The notes under the pieces: model-generated
Database searches by the model: none
What the model saw: the letters and a program-made list of their open reading frames with translations, nothing else
Told to the model about the DNA's origin: nothing
In this document: piece after piece, positions 42,299 to 51,480 of the stretch
How positions within the stretch are numbered: position 1 is the first letter of the stretch
Layout of the letters: each line of letters opens with the position of its first letter
Assembly (NCBI GenBank): GCA_963722555.1
Contig: CAVRNQ010000006.1
Location: 868,001-932,000, forward strand
Direction: 5' to 3'
Source: Bog-366 sp963722555
GTDB taxonomy: Bacteria; Acidobacteriota; Terriglobia; UBA7540
Length of the DNA: 64,000 nt
Made by a program: the position numbers and the translations under genes

Positions 42299-43471
42299 AT
42301 GACATTCCTGAGCGCTGTTGAGGGACATGAAAGGGCAGGTCTTATTCGCAAGCGGCTGACAAGCGGAGACCCTTCTGTTCGATCAAGCTGCCTTTGGGGC
42401 CGCAGAATGATGCCGGGGAGTGTGGCGGCCCTCCTGGCTCTGTTGGTCTTCGGAGCCCTGGAAGTCTGGCCCGCCAAAGCTCGGGATGCGATGGGGGCCA
42501 GCACCGCGAACCGGCCTCCTCGCAAAGTGATCATCGGTACGGTGGTGCAAGGTTTCTGGGAGGAATACCCGGGTTTGGAGAAGCGCCTGGAGCAACTCGG
42601 AGCAATCATCGACCGGATGGCAGAAGAATCTAAGAGGAAATATGGCCGTGGTCTGGACCTCGCGATTCTGCCCGAGGAGGCGGTGACCGGAGAATCTTCG
42701 GATGACGTGGTTCGAACCTCGGCCAGCTTTGAAGGGCCGGTGAGGGAGGCCTTCGCACGGAAGGCCCGAGAACTGGGTTGCTATATCGTGGTACCGATGA
42801 ACCTGCTGGAGGAAAAGCAACGGAGGATATGCTCCAACGTGGCAATCCTCGTGGGCCGCAAGGGCGAGGTAGTGGGCACTTACCGCAAGGTGCACCTGGC
42901 AGTCCCGGTCGGCAGCGATAGCATGGAAGGGGGATTGACCCCTGGCAAAGAAGTGCCGGTTTTCCAGTGCGATTTTGGCAGGTTGGGGATACAAATCTGT
43001 TTCGATATGGAATATGACTCGGGCTGGGACCGGCTGGCGCTCGCAGGCACGGAGTTGGTGGCGTGGCCGACGCAGCAGCCGGGGACATCAGGACCCGCCG
43101 CCCGCGCCTTGCGGCACCGCTACTATATAGTGTCCAGCACTTGGCGCAACAACGCCTCCGTCTTCGAGCCGACGGGCAAGATTGTTGCGCAGGTGAAGCC
43201 CCCTGGGCAGGTCCTCGTAAAGGAGATTGATCTCAGCTACGCTATTCTCCCCTGGAGCAGGGAACTGCGGAATGGCGACGCGCTCAGCGAGAAGTATGGC
43301 GACAAGGTGGGTTTCCATTACTACGATGACGACGACTTGGGCATCTTCTGGTCCAACGACCCAAGCGCCACCATTGGCCAGATGGTCCGGTCGCTTGGCC
43401 TGGACGAGGAAGAAGAAGAGTTGCAGCGCATCCGGCAGCTCTATCGAAAGGCAGGGGTGCCCGATAATTGA
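42299..43471 (+). CDS. Exported nitrilase-superfamily carbon-nitrogen hydrolase
   Basis: 390 residues. The catalytic triad of the superfamily is complete: E126 in ILPEEAV, K197 in TYRKVHL and C234 in GIQICFDMEY. An internal hydrophobic stretch (about 37-60, after an arginine pair) looks like an export signal, unusual for this mostly cytoplasmic family; a start at the internal Met pair near residue 37 would give a standard signal peptide. It starts 30 bp after the preceding gene. Substrate is an amide or nitrile; amide groups of N-acetyl sugars or amidated uronates are possible but unproven. Confidence 0.85.
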   Translation: MTFLSAVEGHERAGLIRKRLTSGDPSVRSSCLWGRRMMPGSVAALLALLVFGALEVWPAKARDAMGASTANRPPRKVIIGTVVQGFWEEYPGLEKRLEQLGAIIDRMAEESKRKYGRGLDLAILPEEAVTGESSDDVVRTSASFEGPVREAFARKARELGCYIVVPMNLLEEKQRRICSNVAILVGRKGEVVGTYRKVHLAVPVGSDSMEGGLTPGKEVPVFQCDFGRLGIQICFDMEYDSGWDRLALAGTELVAWPTQQPGTSGPAARALRHRYYIVSSTWRNNASVFEPTGKIVAQVKPPGQVLVKEIDLSYAILPWSRELRNGDALSEKYGDKVGFHYYDDDDLGIFWSNDPSATIGQMVRSLGLDEEEEELQRIRQLYRKAGVPDN

Positions 43472-43495
43472 GAGCCCAAATGGCGTCGAGGAGCA

Positions 43496-43539
43496 CGGCA
43501 GGATTAGGGGCCCCTCCCCAGGACGCCCCTATCCTGCCG
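43496..43539. terminator. Bidirectional terminator-like hairpin
   Basis: A 15-bp stem with one bulge (CGGCAGGAT..AGGGGC against GCCCCTATCCTGCCG) lies between the convergent nitrilase-like and GH3 genes, 22 bp from each stop. There is no long T-run, so efficiency is uncertain. Confidence 0.55.
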
Positions 43540-43560
43540 AGCTTCTTGACTCCGCTCCCT

Positions 43561-45927
43561 TTACGGCGTCACCTTCAAGATCCCCTGTAGGGGAATGTCG
43601 GCCGACGATTTTCCCACCATGATCTCGAAGTCGCCCGGCACCACCCGCCAGTGCATGTCGATATCGAGCAACTGCAGGTCCTCGGGGGTCAGGGTCAACG
43701 TCACGCTCTTTGTCTCCCCTGGTTTCAGCGCCAGGCGCTCAAACCCGCGTAGTTGTTTGACCGGTAAGGAGACTGGGGCGTAGGTCTCGTGAACATAAAG
43801 CTGCACGGTTTCCTCGCCCGCGCGCTCGCCCACGTTCTTCACGTCCACGCTTACGCGCGCCTCGCCCCCCGGACGGATCGCCGCCGGCTCGATGCGAAGA
43901 TTGCTATACTCATAGTTGGTATAGCTCAGACCATGACCAAAGGGATAGAGGGGCGTGGCGGGCATATCCACGTAGCCGCGCTTTAACTCCTTCATCCAAT
44001 AAGCCTTGAAGGGCTTGTAGTTGTAGAACGCCGGCAACTGGCCGGAGTGGCGGGGAATGGTGATGGCGAGGCGCCCTGTGGGGTTGTAATCGCCGAACAG
44101 AACATCGGCCACGGCGGTTCCTCCACGCTCGCCGGGCCGCCACGCCTCCACGATGGCCGGCACGTGCTCGGCGGTCCAACGGGTGGATAACGGCCGGCCG
44201 TTGACCAGCACCACCACGGTGGGGGTTCCGGTCTCGTAAACCGCGCGGACAAGATCCTCCTGCACGCCCGTGAGGTCCAGGCTTGCGACGTCGTGGCTTT
44301 CACCGTCCGTGGGCGGGTCCTTCTCTTCGTCCACATCATTCTGGCCCTGGTTTTCGCCGACCACCACAATCGCCACCTCCGCGTTTTTGGCGGCGCGGGT
44401 GGCTTCGGCGAATCCGCTCTTGTCCTCCCCCAACACCTTGCAGCCCTTCACCGCGGTCACCTTGGCGCCGGGTTCGACTTTGGCCTTGATCCCCTCCAGA
44501 ATGGAGATAATGTGCTGGGGAATGACCTTGGGCGAATAGTCTCCGAGCTGATTCATCAGGTTTTCCGCATCCGGGCCAATCACCGCCACCGACTTCAGAT
44601 TCTTCTTGAGCGGCAGCAGGTTCTTCTCATTTCTTAGCAACACGATGCCTTCGCGCCCGGCACGCAGCGCTAGGTCCTGATTCTCCTGGGAATGGACGAC
44701 GCGCGCGGCCCGGTCTACATCAACATAGGGATTCTCGAAGAGCCCCAGGCGGAACTTTACTTCCAGGACCCTGCGCAGGGCCCGGTCGATAAGCGCCATG
44801 GGGACACGCCCTTCCTCCACGCTTTCCACCAGCGGGCCCATATAGGCAGGTTCGTAAGTGATATTCACATCGACTCCCGCCTTCAAGCACAGCGCACCCG
44901 CTTCCTTTTGGGTGGGAACAATATGCTCATAAATCATGGTTGAGAAGCCGCCGCCTTCACTTACGACGATTCCCTTGAAGCCCAGATCCTGCCGGAGCAC
45001 GTTGTTCATCCACTTCTCAGAGCCGTGGGACGGGACATCCTCGACCTCGGGGTATCCCGCCATCACGCCCAACCCTCCGGCTTTGGTTATTGAACCAATC
45101 CAGGGAAGCATATCGTTCTCGCGCAGCGAGCGTTCCGATAGCTCAATCGCTCCACGCTCCAGCCCGCTGGCGGGGGAGCTCTGGGTGGGGAAATCCGTCA
45201 GCACGGCGATGACCTTATCCGGGTCGGCAAGGTTGGTGCCTTGGGTGGCGTGGACGATCGCCTCACCGATGCGCATGTAGAGATAGGGATCTTCGGTGTA
45301 GGCTTCCTCGTTCCGGCCCATGCGCGGATCGCGATCCAACTCCATCACCAGAGTGGAAAGCATGTGGATGCCGACGGCGCGGGCCTCGGCTGCCGCAGCC
45401 GCGTAAACCGCCTTCACCAGGTCGAGGTCGAACGAACTGCCAATGGCCAGGCCCTCCGGGAAAACCGTTGCCCCGGGATACATGGCGCCGTGTGTGCCCT
45501 CCTCGTCTTGCAGCACAGGGATTTTCAGCCGCGTCTGGGTGAGCGCGATCTTCTGCAGTTCATTGAAGTACTCAGCGGCGTGGCGGGCGTTACCGTCATG
45601 CAGTACTTCGTCCGCGAGCGTGAAGAAACCGCAGGCCGGCCCGATTTCCTGGGTGTAGGTTCCGGCGGTGAATCGCTTGCACGCCTCTCTCTTTGCCGGA
45701 ATGGTCGTTCCCAGTTCATCCACATAAACGCAGGGCAAATTGAGCTGCCCAATCTTTTCTTTAAGCGTCATGCGGCTCATCAAGTCATCGATGCGCTCCT
45801 CGACCGGCCGCTTCGAGTCAAGGTAAATCGGCAAATCGCCGCCGGCCTGCGCGAAAAGCGCCGGGCCGCTCGCGACCACCGCGCTGACGGCCGCCACCAA
45901 CCACCAGAATGATTTCCTCCCGATCAT
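43561..45927 (-). CDS. Exported GH3-family protein with altered active-site motifs
   Basis: 788 residues: signal peptide, GH3 N-terminal barrel, GH3 C-terminal alpha/beta sandwich (from SVAVIGPDAENL) and a fibronectin III-like domain (from ARVSVDVKNVG), the usual beta-glucosidase/xylosidase order. DRDPRMGRNEEAYTEDPYL is conserved. At the place of the nucleophile motif (SDW/SDY) the sequence reads VVSEGGGF, so the Asp is Glu324. At the place of the substrate-binding KHF it reads LTDFP (244-246). It may be a variant subfamily with a changed mechanism or substrate. GGAGGTGAG precedes the ATG. Converges on the plus-strand set. Confidence 0.87.
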   Translation of the reverse strand: MIGRKSFWWLVAAVSAVVASGPALFAQAGGDLPIYLDSKRPVEERIDDLMSRMTLKEKIGQLNLPCVYVDELGTTIPAKREACKRFTAGTYTQEIGPACGFFTLADEVLHDGNARHAAEYFNELQKIALTQTRLKIPVLQDEEGTHGAMYPGATVFPEGLAIGSSFDLDLVKAVYAAAAAEARAVGIHMLSTLVMELDRDPRMGRNEEAYTEDPYLYMRIGEAIVHATQGTNLADPDKVIAVLTDFPTQSSPASGLERGAIELSERSLRENDMLPWIGSITKAGGLGVMAGYPEVEDVPSHGSEKWMNNVLRQDLGFKGIVVSEGGGFSTMIYEHIVPTQKEAGALCLKAGVDVNITYEPAYMGPLVESVEEGRVPMALIDRALRRVLEVKFRLGLFENPYVDVDRAARVVHSQENQDLALRAGREGIVLLRNEKNLLPLKKNLKSVAVIGPDAENLMNQLGDYSPKVIPQHIISILEGIKAKVEPGAKVTAVKGCKVLGEDKSGFAEATRAAKNAEVAIVVVGENQGQNDVDEEKDPPTDGESHDVASLDLTGVQEDLVRAVYETGTPTVVVLVNGRPLSTRWTAEHVPAIVEAWRPGERGGTAVADVLFGDYNPTGRLAITIPRHSGQLPAFYNYKPFKAYWMKELKRGYVDMPATPLYPFGHGLSYTNYEYSNLRIEPAAIRPGGEARVSVDVKNVGERAGEETVQLYVHETYAPVSLPVKQLRGFERLALKPGETKSVTLTLTPEDLQLLDIDMHWRVVPGDFEIMVGKSSADIPLQGILKVTP

Positions 45928-46068
45928 TTCTCACCTCCAGGATGCCATGCGATCTTCAGATGATTCTGAAGTGACAAGATTATTCCGTTTTACCCGCTGA
46001 GCTGCAACGGCCAAATGCCTGGGCGTTCTCCCCGACCGCGCTCAAGGAAATGATACTGGCGCTCTGCC

Positions 46069-46125
46069 GTAGCGCCGCCGTATCGCCGGCTCACGACGCC
46101 GGCAGGATGCCGGCACTACGAGTTG
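46069..46125. repeat. GTAGCGCCG-type palindromic repeat, copy 1
   Basis: GTAGCGCCGCCGTATCGCCGGC and GCCGGCAGGATGCCGGCACTAC pieces flank CTCACGAC. Related copies at 47223-47283 and 60037-60085. It lies in the 249-bp gap between the GH3 and TIM-barrel genes. Confidence 0.75.
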
Positions 46126-46176
46126 TGCTGTGCCATTCCCACAGAAGCGAAGTCTGCGGCGAATCCTGCAGCTCCC

Positions 46177-47205
46177 TCAGGCGAAACACTCCTTCATAAT
46201 GCTTACGTAGCGGCGACAGGTTTCCTTTATGTCCTCACTGGAGCCGTCCTGCTCAAGCGAGAGGCTGCCCTCGAAGCCAATGGCCTTCACCGCCTCGGCG
46301 ATGGCCCGGAAGTCCATCACACCCGCACCAATGGCGACGTATTCCCGCATCCGGGCGTCGACGTCGCGCAGGTGAAGATTCAGGAGATGCTTGTTGGCTT
46401 TGTGGATGGCCACGGGAGGATACTCCCGCTGGTTCATGGCCCAGCCACAGTCAAGGTTGAAGCCCAGCATCGGGTCGTGAACGGCATCCCAAAGGCGCAG
46501 GAAGCTGTCGGTGACGGGCAGCATGGTGTGCGTGTGATTCTCGATCGAGAACTTGGCGCCATGGGCTTTGGCGCGCGCCAGGCACTCCCGGATTGCGCCC
46601 ACGAAGATATGCCACAGTTCATCAAAGTCATAGCCGGGAGCGATATCGATGTGGAATTTTTCGCCCGGTTTGGCATCGTCCATAAAGTAGCGCGGCAGAT
46701 AGGTTGTGGTCGATTTCAGTTCCCGCGCCCAGGGAGCAACAATGTTCACCATCGGCGCGCCGAGCTTCTTAGCTATGCGGCAGCCTTTTTCAAAATAGTC
46801 CAGGCTAACCTTGCGCTCTTCCGGGTTTCTGCTCGTCAACCCCTCCACCACCGGCTGGAAAAAGGGATACTGGTTCACCACCAGCCGGTTTCGTTCCAGT
46901 TGTTTCTTGAGCCGATCGATGGTCGAGTCCGTCCAGTATTCATCAATGTCTTCACGGGAATTGGCAATCAGTTCGATGCTCTCGAATCCCAGGCTGCCAA
47001 TAATGTCGATGGCCTCCTCGGGGTGAGCGCCGGGAGCGAGGCTATGGAAATTCCAGCTTACCGATCCGATCTTGACTTGGCGCTTGGTGCCCTCGCCGCC
47101 TGGGAAGGCGGGTTGGACGGGCGCTGCCGCGAGCGAGCTGCTCGCACCTGCAATCAACGAGTAACTGCCCAGACCCAAAGCCGATATAAATTCGCGACGT
47201 TGCAT
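46177..47205 (-). CDS. Exported sugar phosphate isomerase/epimerase-like TIM barrel
   Basis: 342 residues. MQRREFISALGLG is a Tat-like leader followed by a hydrophobic stretch. The barrel shows the xylose-isomerase-like/AP-endonuclease-2 pattern: GFESIELIA, MVNIVAPWA, AKFSIENHTH, GFNLDCGWAM, LNLHLRDVDA and GSLSLEQDG. The Glu, Asp and His residues at these strand ends are the usual divalent-metal ligands. Family members isomerise, epimerise or cleave keto sugars. Because it appears exported, it may act on 3-keto-glycosides made by the exported Gfo/Idh/MocA enzymes. AGGAGA precedes the ATG. Confidence 0.85.
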   Translation of the reverse strand: MQRREFISALGLGSYSLIAGASSSLAAAPVQPAFPGGEGTKRQVKIGSVSWNFHSLAPGAHPEEAIDIIGSLGFESIELIANSREDIDEYWTDSTIDRLKKQLERNRLVVNQYPFFQPVVEGLTSRNPEERKVSLDYFEKGCRIAKKLGAPMVNIVAPWARELKSTTTYLPRYFMDDAKPGEKFHIDIAPGYDFDELWHIFVGAIRECLARAKAHGAKFSIENHTHTMLPVTDSFLRLWDAVHDPMLGFNLDCGWAMNQREYPPVAIHKANKHLLNLHLRDVDARMREYVAIGAGVMDFRAIAEAVKAIGFEGSLSLEQDGSSEDIKETCRRYVSIMKECFA

Positions 47206-47222
47206 GATGTTTCTCCTCTGCT

Positions 47223-47283
47223 GTAGCGCCGCCGTCTCGGCGGCGCATGACGCCGCGGCAAGATGCCGGCGCTACGAGTTGTA
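47223..47283. repeat. GTAGCGCCG-type palindromic repeat, copy 2
   Basis: Same arrangement as 46069-46125, with GTAGCGCCGCCGTC..GACGCCGC and a GCCGGCGCTACGAGTTGT end shared with copy 1 (GCCGGCACTACGAGTTGT). Confidence 0.75.
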
Positions 47284-47303
47284 TTCTGTCATTCCGGCAC
47301 AAA

Positions 47304-47443
47304 AGGCTGCGGAAAAACTCGTGGCCGCTGTCATTCTGAGCGAAGCGAAGAATCTCTGCAATTATAGAATCAGGCAAATGCAGAAGTCCTTCGTCGCCTG
47401 CGGCTCCTCAGGATGACAGCCATGGCGGTTTGTCCGCAGCCTG
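47304..47443. repeat. MITE-like element, family 1, copy D
   Basis: AAGGCTGCGGAAAAACTCG at the left and TGTCCGCAGCCTG at the right as inverted ends, with TGTCATTCTGAGCGAAGCGAAG and CTCCTCAGGATGACAG inside. Confidence 0.85.
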
Positions 47444-47507
47444 ACAAGCCCTGGTAAGCCATCGTAGGGGCGATTCATAAGTTGCCTCTGAGCAACCAGC
47501 CGCGCCC

Positions 47508-50150
47508 CTACCGCACACAAAACGTATACTGCCCGGAAGCGACTTCGAACACCAGGGCTGAACCTTCCTGCCGCAGGTAGCGGACGCCCCGCACTTCCGA
47601 AACGGGGTGGCCGCTCTCGGTGACCTGCTCCGGCGACCGGGCCGGCAAGAAAACCGTGGTGGTGGCGTTTGCCGGAATACGCACCGTCAACTCGAAGCCG
47701 GTTCCGTCCTTCTTCCAACTGCTCTCGACGCGGCCTCGCGCCGTGTCGTGCCAGGCTTTCACCCAAGTGATATCGCCGACGGGCTGCGGTTTGATCGAGA
47801 TGTGGTCGAGATCCGCTTCGATGCCTGCCAGGCCGGCGTAGAACCACTCCTCGATATGGCCGAGCATGCAATGGTTCTGGGAGGAAGCAGGATCGGCGTC
47901 CCAAGCCTCGGTGAGCGAGGTGGCGCCCCGCCCGAGTTGCGCGCCGTAGCTGGGTGGGTCGCTGCGATTAGTCATAGTGAAAAGCAGGTCGGACCGGCCC
48001 CCCTCCAGCAGCGCGCGGACGAGGTAATGATACCCGATGTCGCCTGCGGTCTGTTGATTGCCGCGCCGCGTCACGTCGTTGGCCAGGGCTTCGAGCACGC
48101 GCTTTCGTTCCCCTCTCGGGCATAGGTCCATGACCAGCGGCATGGCCTGCGCCGTTTGGCTGCCGGTCGAGTATTGGCCTGTCTTGGGGTCGAAGAAACT
48201 GTGGTTGAACGCCTCCCGCACGCGCTCCGCCAGCGCCCCATACCGATCTGCCTCCGCCACGTGTCCCAGCAGGCGGCTGGCCTGCTCCACGACGCGCAGA
48301 TTCTGGTAGTAGGTGGCCGTCGCCGTCACGCCCAGCGGGGTGAGCTTGGAAACGCCGGGCTCACCCGGTCCGATGTCGTACCAATCGCCGAGGCCATAAG
48401 AGATGATGTGGTCCTTGGCCTTGCTTCCCAAGTAGTCAACATAGCGTTCCATGGCCGGCAAGCTCTCTTCGAGCGTGCCCCGGTCACCGTATTGGAGGTA
48501 CGACCACCAGGGGACCATCACCATCGCGCTGCCCCATTCCGGAGAATCTCCGAATCCGTATGCGTGGACCACATAGTTGGGCGCGGTGTCGGGGATGAGC
48601 CCCTCGATGGTCTGCGAATCCCGCATGTCGCGTACGATTTTGGGAAAGTACGCGGCGAGGTCGTAATCATACCCGATGGCGGACGCCATCAGGTAAGGCA
48701 CTTCCAGCCAGCCGAGTTTTTCGCGGTGCGGGCAGTCGGTAACCACACTCTCGAGGTTACTGCGCACTGCCGCGTCGATCAGTTTGTGGATGCGGTTGAA
48801 GAGTTCGTTCGAGCAGGAAAACTCGCCGGCCGGGGGCGTCGAGGAGTAAAGGAATTGCCCCTCCAGATCAGTCACCTCGGCATCACCTTCCACCTGAACG
48901 TAGCGGAAACCGTAATAGGAAAAGCGCGGGTGCCAGGTCTCCGGGCTGCCGCCCTTGAGCGTGTAAGTGAAATACTCGGGGCCGCCCGAGCTTCTTTGGG
49001 TGACGAAGCCCTTGCCATCAAGCAGTTCTCCGGGTGTAAGGCGTACCTGAGCGCCGGCTTTGCCGCGCACGGTGATCTGCGGCCAGCCGGCGAAATTTTG
49101 AGTCAGGTCGTAAACATGGATTCCCGGCGCAGGTTCGCTTACCTTCACCGTGTGGAAGACCTGCATCACTTTGATGGGTGGCTGCGTCTGGGCGATCAGC
49201 CGCTCTGTGGAATCGTCTACGATCTCGGTTGGCTCCCAATCCTTCCCGGCAAACCCCGGCTCGTTCCAGCCGGGCTGTTCCTCACGAGCGTCATAATCTT
49301 CGCCGCCGTAAATGCACGAGAAGCGGGTGGGACTCGGTGCGGCCTTCCATTTCGCGTCCGAGACGATGGCTTGCGTTGTCCCATCGTCGTACTCGAGGCG
49401 AAGATGCAGGATGAATTTGGGGCGCCCGAAGCTTGCATTGAATTTGACGTAGCGCCCTCCGGCAACGTTGTACATGCCGTTCCCCAGCACCACCCCGACG
49501 GCGTTGGCTCCGGGGCGCAGGAAGTCGTCGACGTTGTAGGTGGCGTATAAGTTCGTGCGCCGGTAGTTGGTCCAGCCGGGCTCCAAAACGTTGTCGCCGA
49601 CTTTGCGGCCGTTGAGGTATAGCTCGAAGAACCCCAGCCCGGAGATGTAGGCCGTGGCGCGGGTCACTTTGCGTGCCACCGTAAACTCCCGCCGGAACAT
49701 GGGCAGCGGACCGGAGTTAATCGCCGTGCGGCTCCAGGCGATCCAAGTTGCCTGCCAGTCTTCGGGCTTTAGAATTCCCATCGACCAGCTTGCCACCGGG
49801 CTCCATTCCGATGGCGCGCCGTTCTGGTCCCAGGTGCGCACCTTCCAATAGCAGCGCAAGTGGGAGGATAGTGGTTTGCCGCCGTAAGCAATGCCTACGC
49901 TCTCGTGGCTGGCCACCTTGCCGCTGTCCCATTGATCCGCCTGACCCGCGTCAAGGGCAGCTCGGGAGGAAGCGACGAGAATCTGATAGGCAGACTGTGA
50001 CTGGCCCCGCTCTGGAGACTCCAGCGTCCAACTAAGGCGCGGCTGGAGAACGTCGACCCCTTGCGGGTTCACCCGATATTCGCAGCGCAGGCTCGCAGGC
50101 GTGACACCCGGCGAAGCCAGCAGCGCCGCCCACAACAAAAGTGTGGTCAT
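47508..50150 (-). CDS. Exported GH78 alpha-L-rhamnosidase
   Basis: 880 residues with a short signal peptide from the ATG at 50150 (GGGGAGG upstream). Domain order is that of bacterial GH78: an N-terminal fibronectin-like domain (LRCEYRVNPQGVDVLQPRLSW), the alpha-L-rhamnosidase N domain (YISGLGFFELYLNGRKVGDNVLEPGWTNY as separate strands), the concanavalin-like domain, the alpha/alpha toroid with VTDCPHREKLGW (D472, E477) and GHIEEWFYAGL with the general-base Glu, and a C-terminal beta-sandwich. It releases terminal L-rhamnose. A rhamnose mutarotase at 61.7 kb and an ACS-type transporter at 56.7 kb fit with use of the product. Confidence 0.94.
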   Translation of the reverse strand: MTTLLLWAALLASPGVTPASLRCEYRVNPQGVDVLQPRLSWTLESPERGQSQSAYQILVASSRAALDAGQADQWDSGKVASHESVGIAYGGKPLSSHLRCYWKVRTWDQNGAPSEWSPVASWSMGILKPEDWQATWIAWSRTAINSGPLPMFRREFTVARKVTRATAYISGLGFFELYLNGRKVGDNVLEPGWTNYRRTNLYATYNVDDFLRPGANAVGVVLGNGMYNVAGGRYVKFNASFGRPKFILHLRLEYDDGTTQAIVSDAKWKAAPSPTRFSCIYGGEDYDAREEQPGWNEPGFAGKDWEPTEIVDDSTERLIAQTQPPIKVMQVFHTVKVSEPAPGIHVYDLTQNFAGWPQITVRGKAGAQVRLTPGELLDGKGFVTQRSSGGPEYFTYTLKGGSPETWHPRFSYYGFRYVQVEGDAEVTDLEGQFLYSSTPPAGEFSCSNELFNRIHKLIDAAVRSNLESVVTDCPHREKLGWLEVPYLMASAIGYDYDLAAYFPKIVRDMRDSQTIEGLIPDTAPNYVVHAYGFGDSPEWGSAMVMVPWWSYLQYGDRGTLEESLPAMERYVDYLGSKAKDHIISYGLGDWYDIGPGEPGVSKLTPLGVTATATYYQNLRVVEQASRLLGHVAEADRYGALAERVREAFNHSFFDPKTGQYSTGSQTAQAMPLVMDLCPRGERKRVLEALANDVTRRGNQQTAGDIGYHYLVRALLEGGRSDLLFTMTNRSDPPSYGAQLGRGATSLTEAWDADPASSQNHCMLGHIEEWFYAGLAGIEADLDHISIKPQPVGDITWVKAWHDTARGRVESSWKKDGTGFELTVRIPANATTTVFLPARSPEQVTESGHPVSEVRGVRYLRQEGSALVFEVASGQYTFCVR

Positions 50151-50250
50151 GGAGCCTCCCCTCACGGTGGCTGCGCTCGCCCGGTTCGGGGCTCACCGTG
50201 GCCTCCGGAATCGACGGGATGATGCACATGAGAATAACCGTCTCGATCGA

Positions 50251-51258
50251 CTACCGGAATTTCTTTACGTATTCCAGGAACGACTTGGCCGTGCGGTCCA
50301 GGTTCTCGATGGAACCTCCGCCCTCGGTCACGGCGCAGATCTCGTATGCGACATAGCCCTGGTACCCAATCTCCTTGAGAGCGGCAAAGAACGAATCGTA
50401 ATCGATGAGGCCGGGACCCATGGGGATTTCCAGATTCACTGATTCGGCTTTTGCATAATCCACCAGTTCCGGCAGGTAACGGTAGCGGGGCACCGTTACG
50501 TATTGGGCCGCGGTCGTATGGACGATGAAGGGTTTGAGCTTAAGAACCGACTGCCGGATTTCCGCCGGGCTCAGGCCCTGTACGGTGGGGCTCCAGGCGT
50601 CCCAGGCAGCTTTGACGTTGGGGTGATTGACTTCGCTGAGCAGCCAGTACATGGCTTCCGGGCTCACCGCAATATCGTGATGGTTCTGGACCGCCAGGGT
50701 CACGCCATATCGCGCCGCCTGCTGCCCGGCCAAGCGCAGCCCCTGGACGACGGTAGCGTACTGCTGGTCGTAAGGGATGCCCGGCCGCTCATAGCCCGTA
50801 AAGACCCGCACCAGGTTCGTGCCCAGGTCATGCGCCAGGCGTGCCACTTCGCCCAGGTAGGCAGCCTGAATTTCGACGTGGGGGATTCCAGGTTTATCGG
50901 TCCCCGCCGTAAAATCCGTGTACGCAGCCAGCGCCACCAGTTTGAGGTCGAGCTGGTCAATCCTGGCGCGCAGCCGTTGGCGGGCCGCATCATCGTAATC
51001 GAGAGGCGAGAGGTGCGGCCGTTTGGCCATGAGCTCAACCCCGTCATAACCGAGTTCCTTGGCCTTGACCAGGAAATCGTCCACCGACAAAACCGCCTGG
51101 CCGCGCCAAGCCCCCGAGTAGCTGACCGAATGCAAACAAGTTTTGATTTTGAAATCTCTCGGGTTGCCGGTGGGAAGCTGTTGCGCCTGGGCAGACATGA
51201 TCAGTCCTGCACCGGCCAGGAGCAACCCCGCACAGGCTCGCGAAATGGATCTTCGCAC
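50251..51258 (-). CDS. Exported sugar phosphate isomerase/epimerase-like TIM barrel
   Basis: 335 residues. A signal peptide (RRSISRACAGLLLAGAGLIMSAQA) follows the GTG at 51258, which has GGAGGAG upstream. Strand-end residues of the xylose-isomerase-like barrel are present: GYDGVELMAK, LVRVFTGYERPG, TLAVQNHHDI, NVKAAWDAWSP, FIVHTTAAQY and GYVAYEIC. It is a distant paralogue of the protein at 46177-47205. Its gene ends just upstream of the rhamnosidase gene and starts downstream of a Gfo/Idh/MocA gene, so it probably belongs to the same glycoside-processing set. Reaction unknown. Confidence 0.83.
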   Translation of the reverse strand: MRRSISRACAGLLLAGAGLIMSAQAQQLPTGNPRDFKIKTCLHSVSYSGAWRGQAVLSVDDFLVKAKELGYDGVELMAKRPHLSPLDYDDAARQRLRARIDQLDLKLVALAAYTDFTAGTDKPGIPHVEIQAAYLGEVARLAHDLGTNLVRVFTGYERPGIPYDQQYATVVQGLRLAGQQAARYGVTLAVQNHHDIAVSPEAMYWLLSEVNHPNVKAAWDAWSPTVQGLSPAEIRQSVLKLKPFIVHTTAAQYVTVPRYRYLPELVDYAKAESVNLEIPMGPGLIDYDSFFAALKEIGYQGYVAYEICAVTEGGGSIENLDRTAKSFLEYVKKFR

Positions 51259-51360
51259 GTTAGACTCCTCCACCTGCCGCCGCGATCCCTGCTCGCGCGC
51301 AGCGGGCCGAACGCCGTTCGGCCCTACGGGATGCTTCGCTGCCCTGCTGAGTCCGCTCCT

Positions 51361-51450
51361 TCTGTCAGGCTGAGCGCAGCGAAGCCTCTGCCGTTGTTTT
51401 GGCCGCGGGGTGGGAGCGCAGATTCTTCGCTTGCTGCGCTCCCTCAGAAT
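51361..51450. repeat. Degenerate family 1 repeat fragment
   Basis: TCTGTCAGGCTGAGCGCAGCGAAG and GATTCTTCGCTTGCTGCGCTCCCTCAGAATAAC are diverged internal parts of the family 1 element; the CTGCGGAAAA ends are missing. Confidence 0.65.
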
Positions 51451-51480
51451 AACGGCCCCCGCAAGTCTATCAGCAAACTG

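Larger units (their letters stand above)
47206..47507. other. 302-bp gap filled by two repeat elements
   Basis: Holds a GTAGCGCCG-type repeat (47223-47283) and a family 1 element (47304-47443). Nothing else is seen. Confidence 0.7.

Noticed and set aside
48156..49550. 464-residue open frame opposite the GH78 gene
   Set aside because: High-GC antisense shadow; no domain features, while the rhamnosidase on the other strand is clear over the same stretch.
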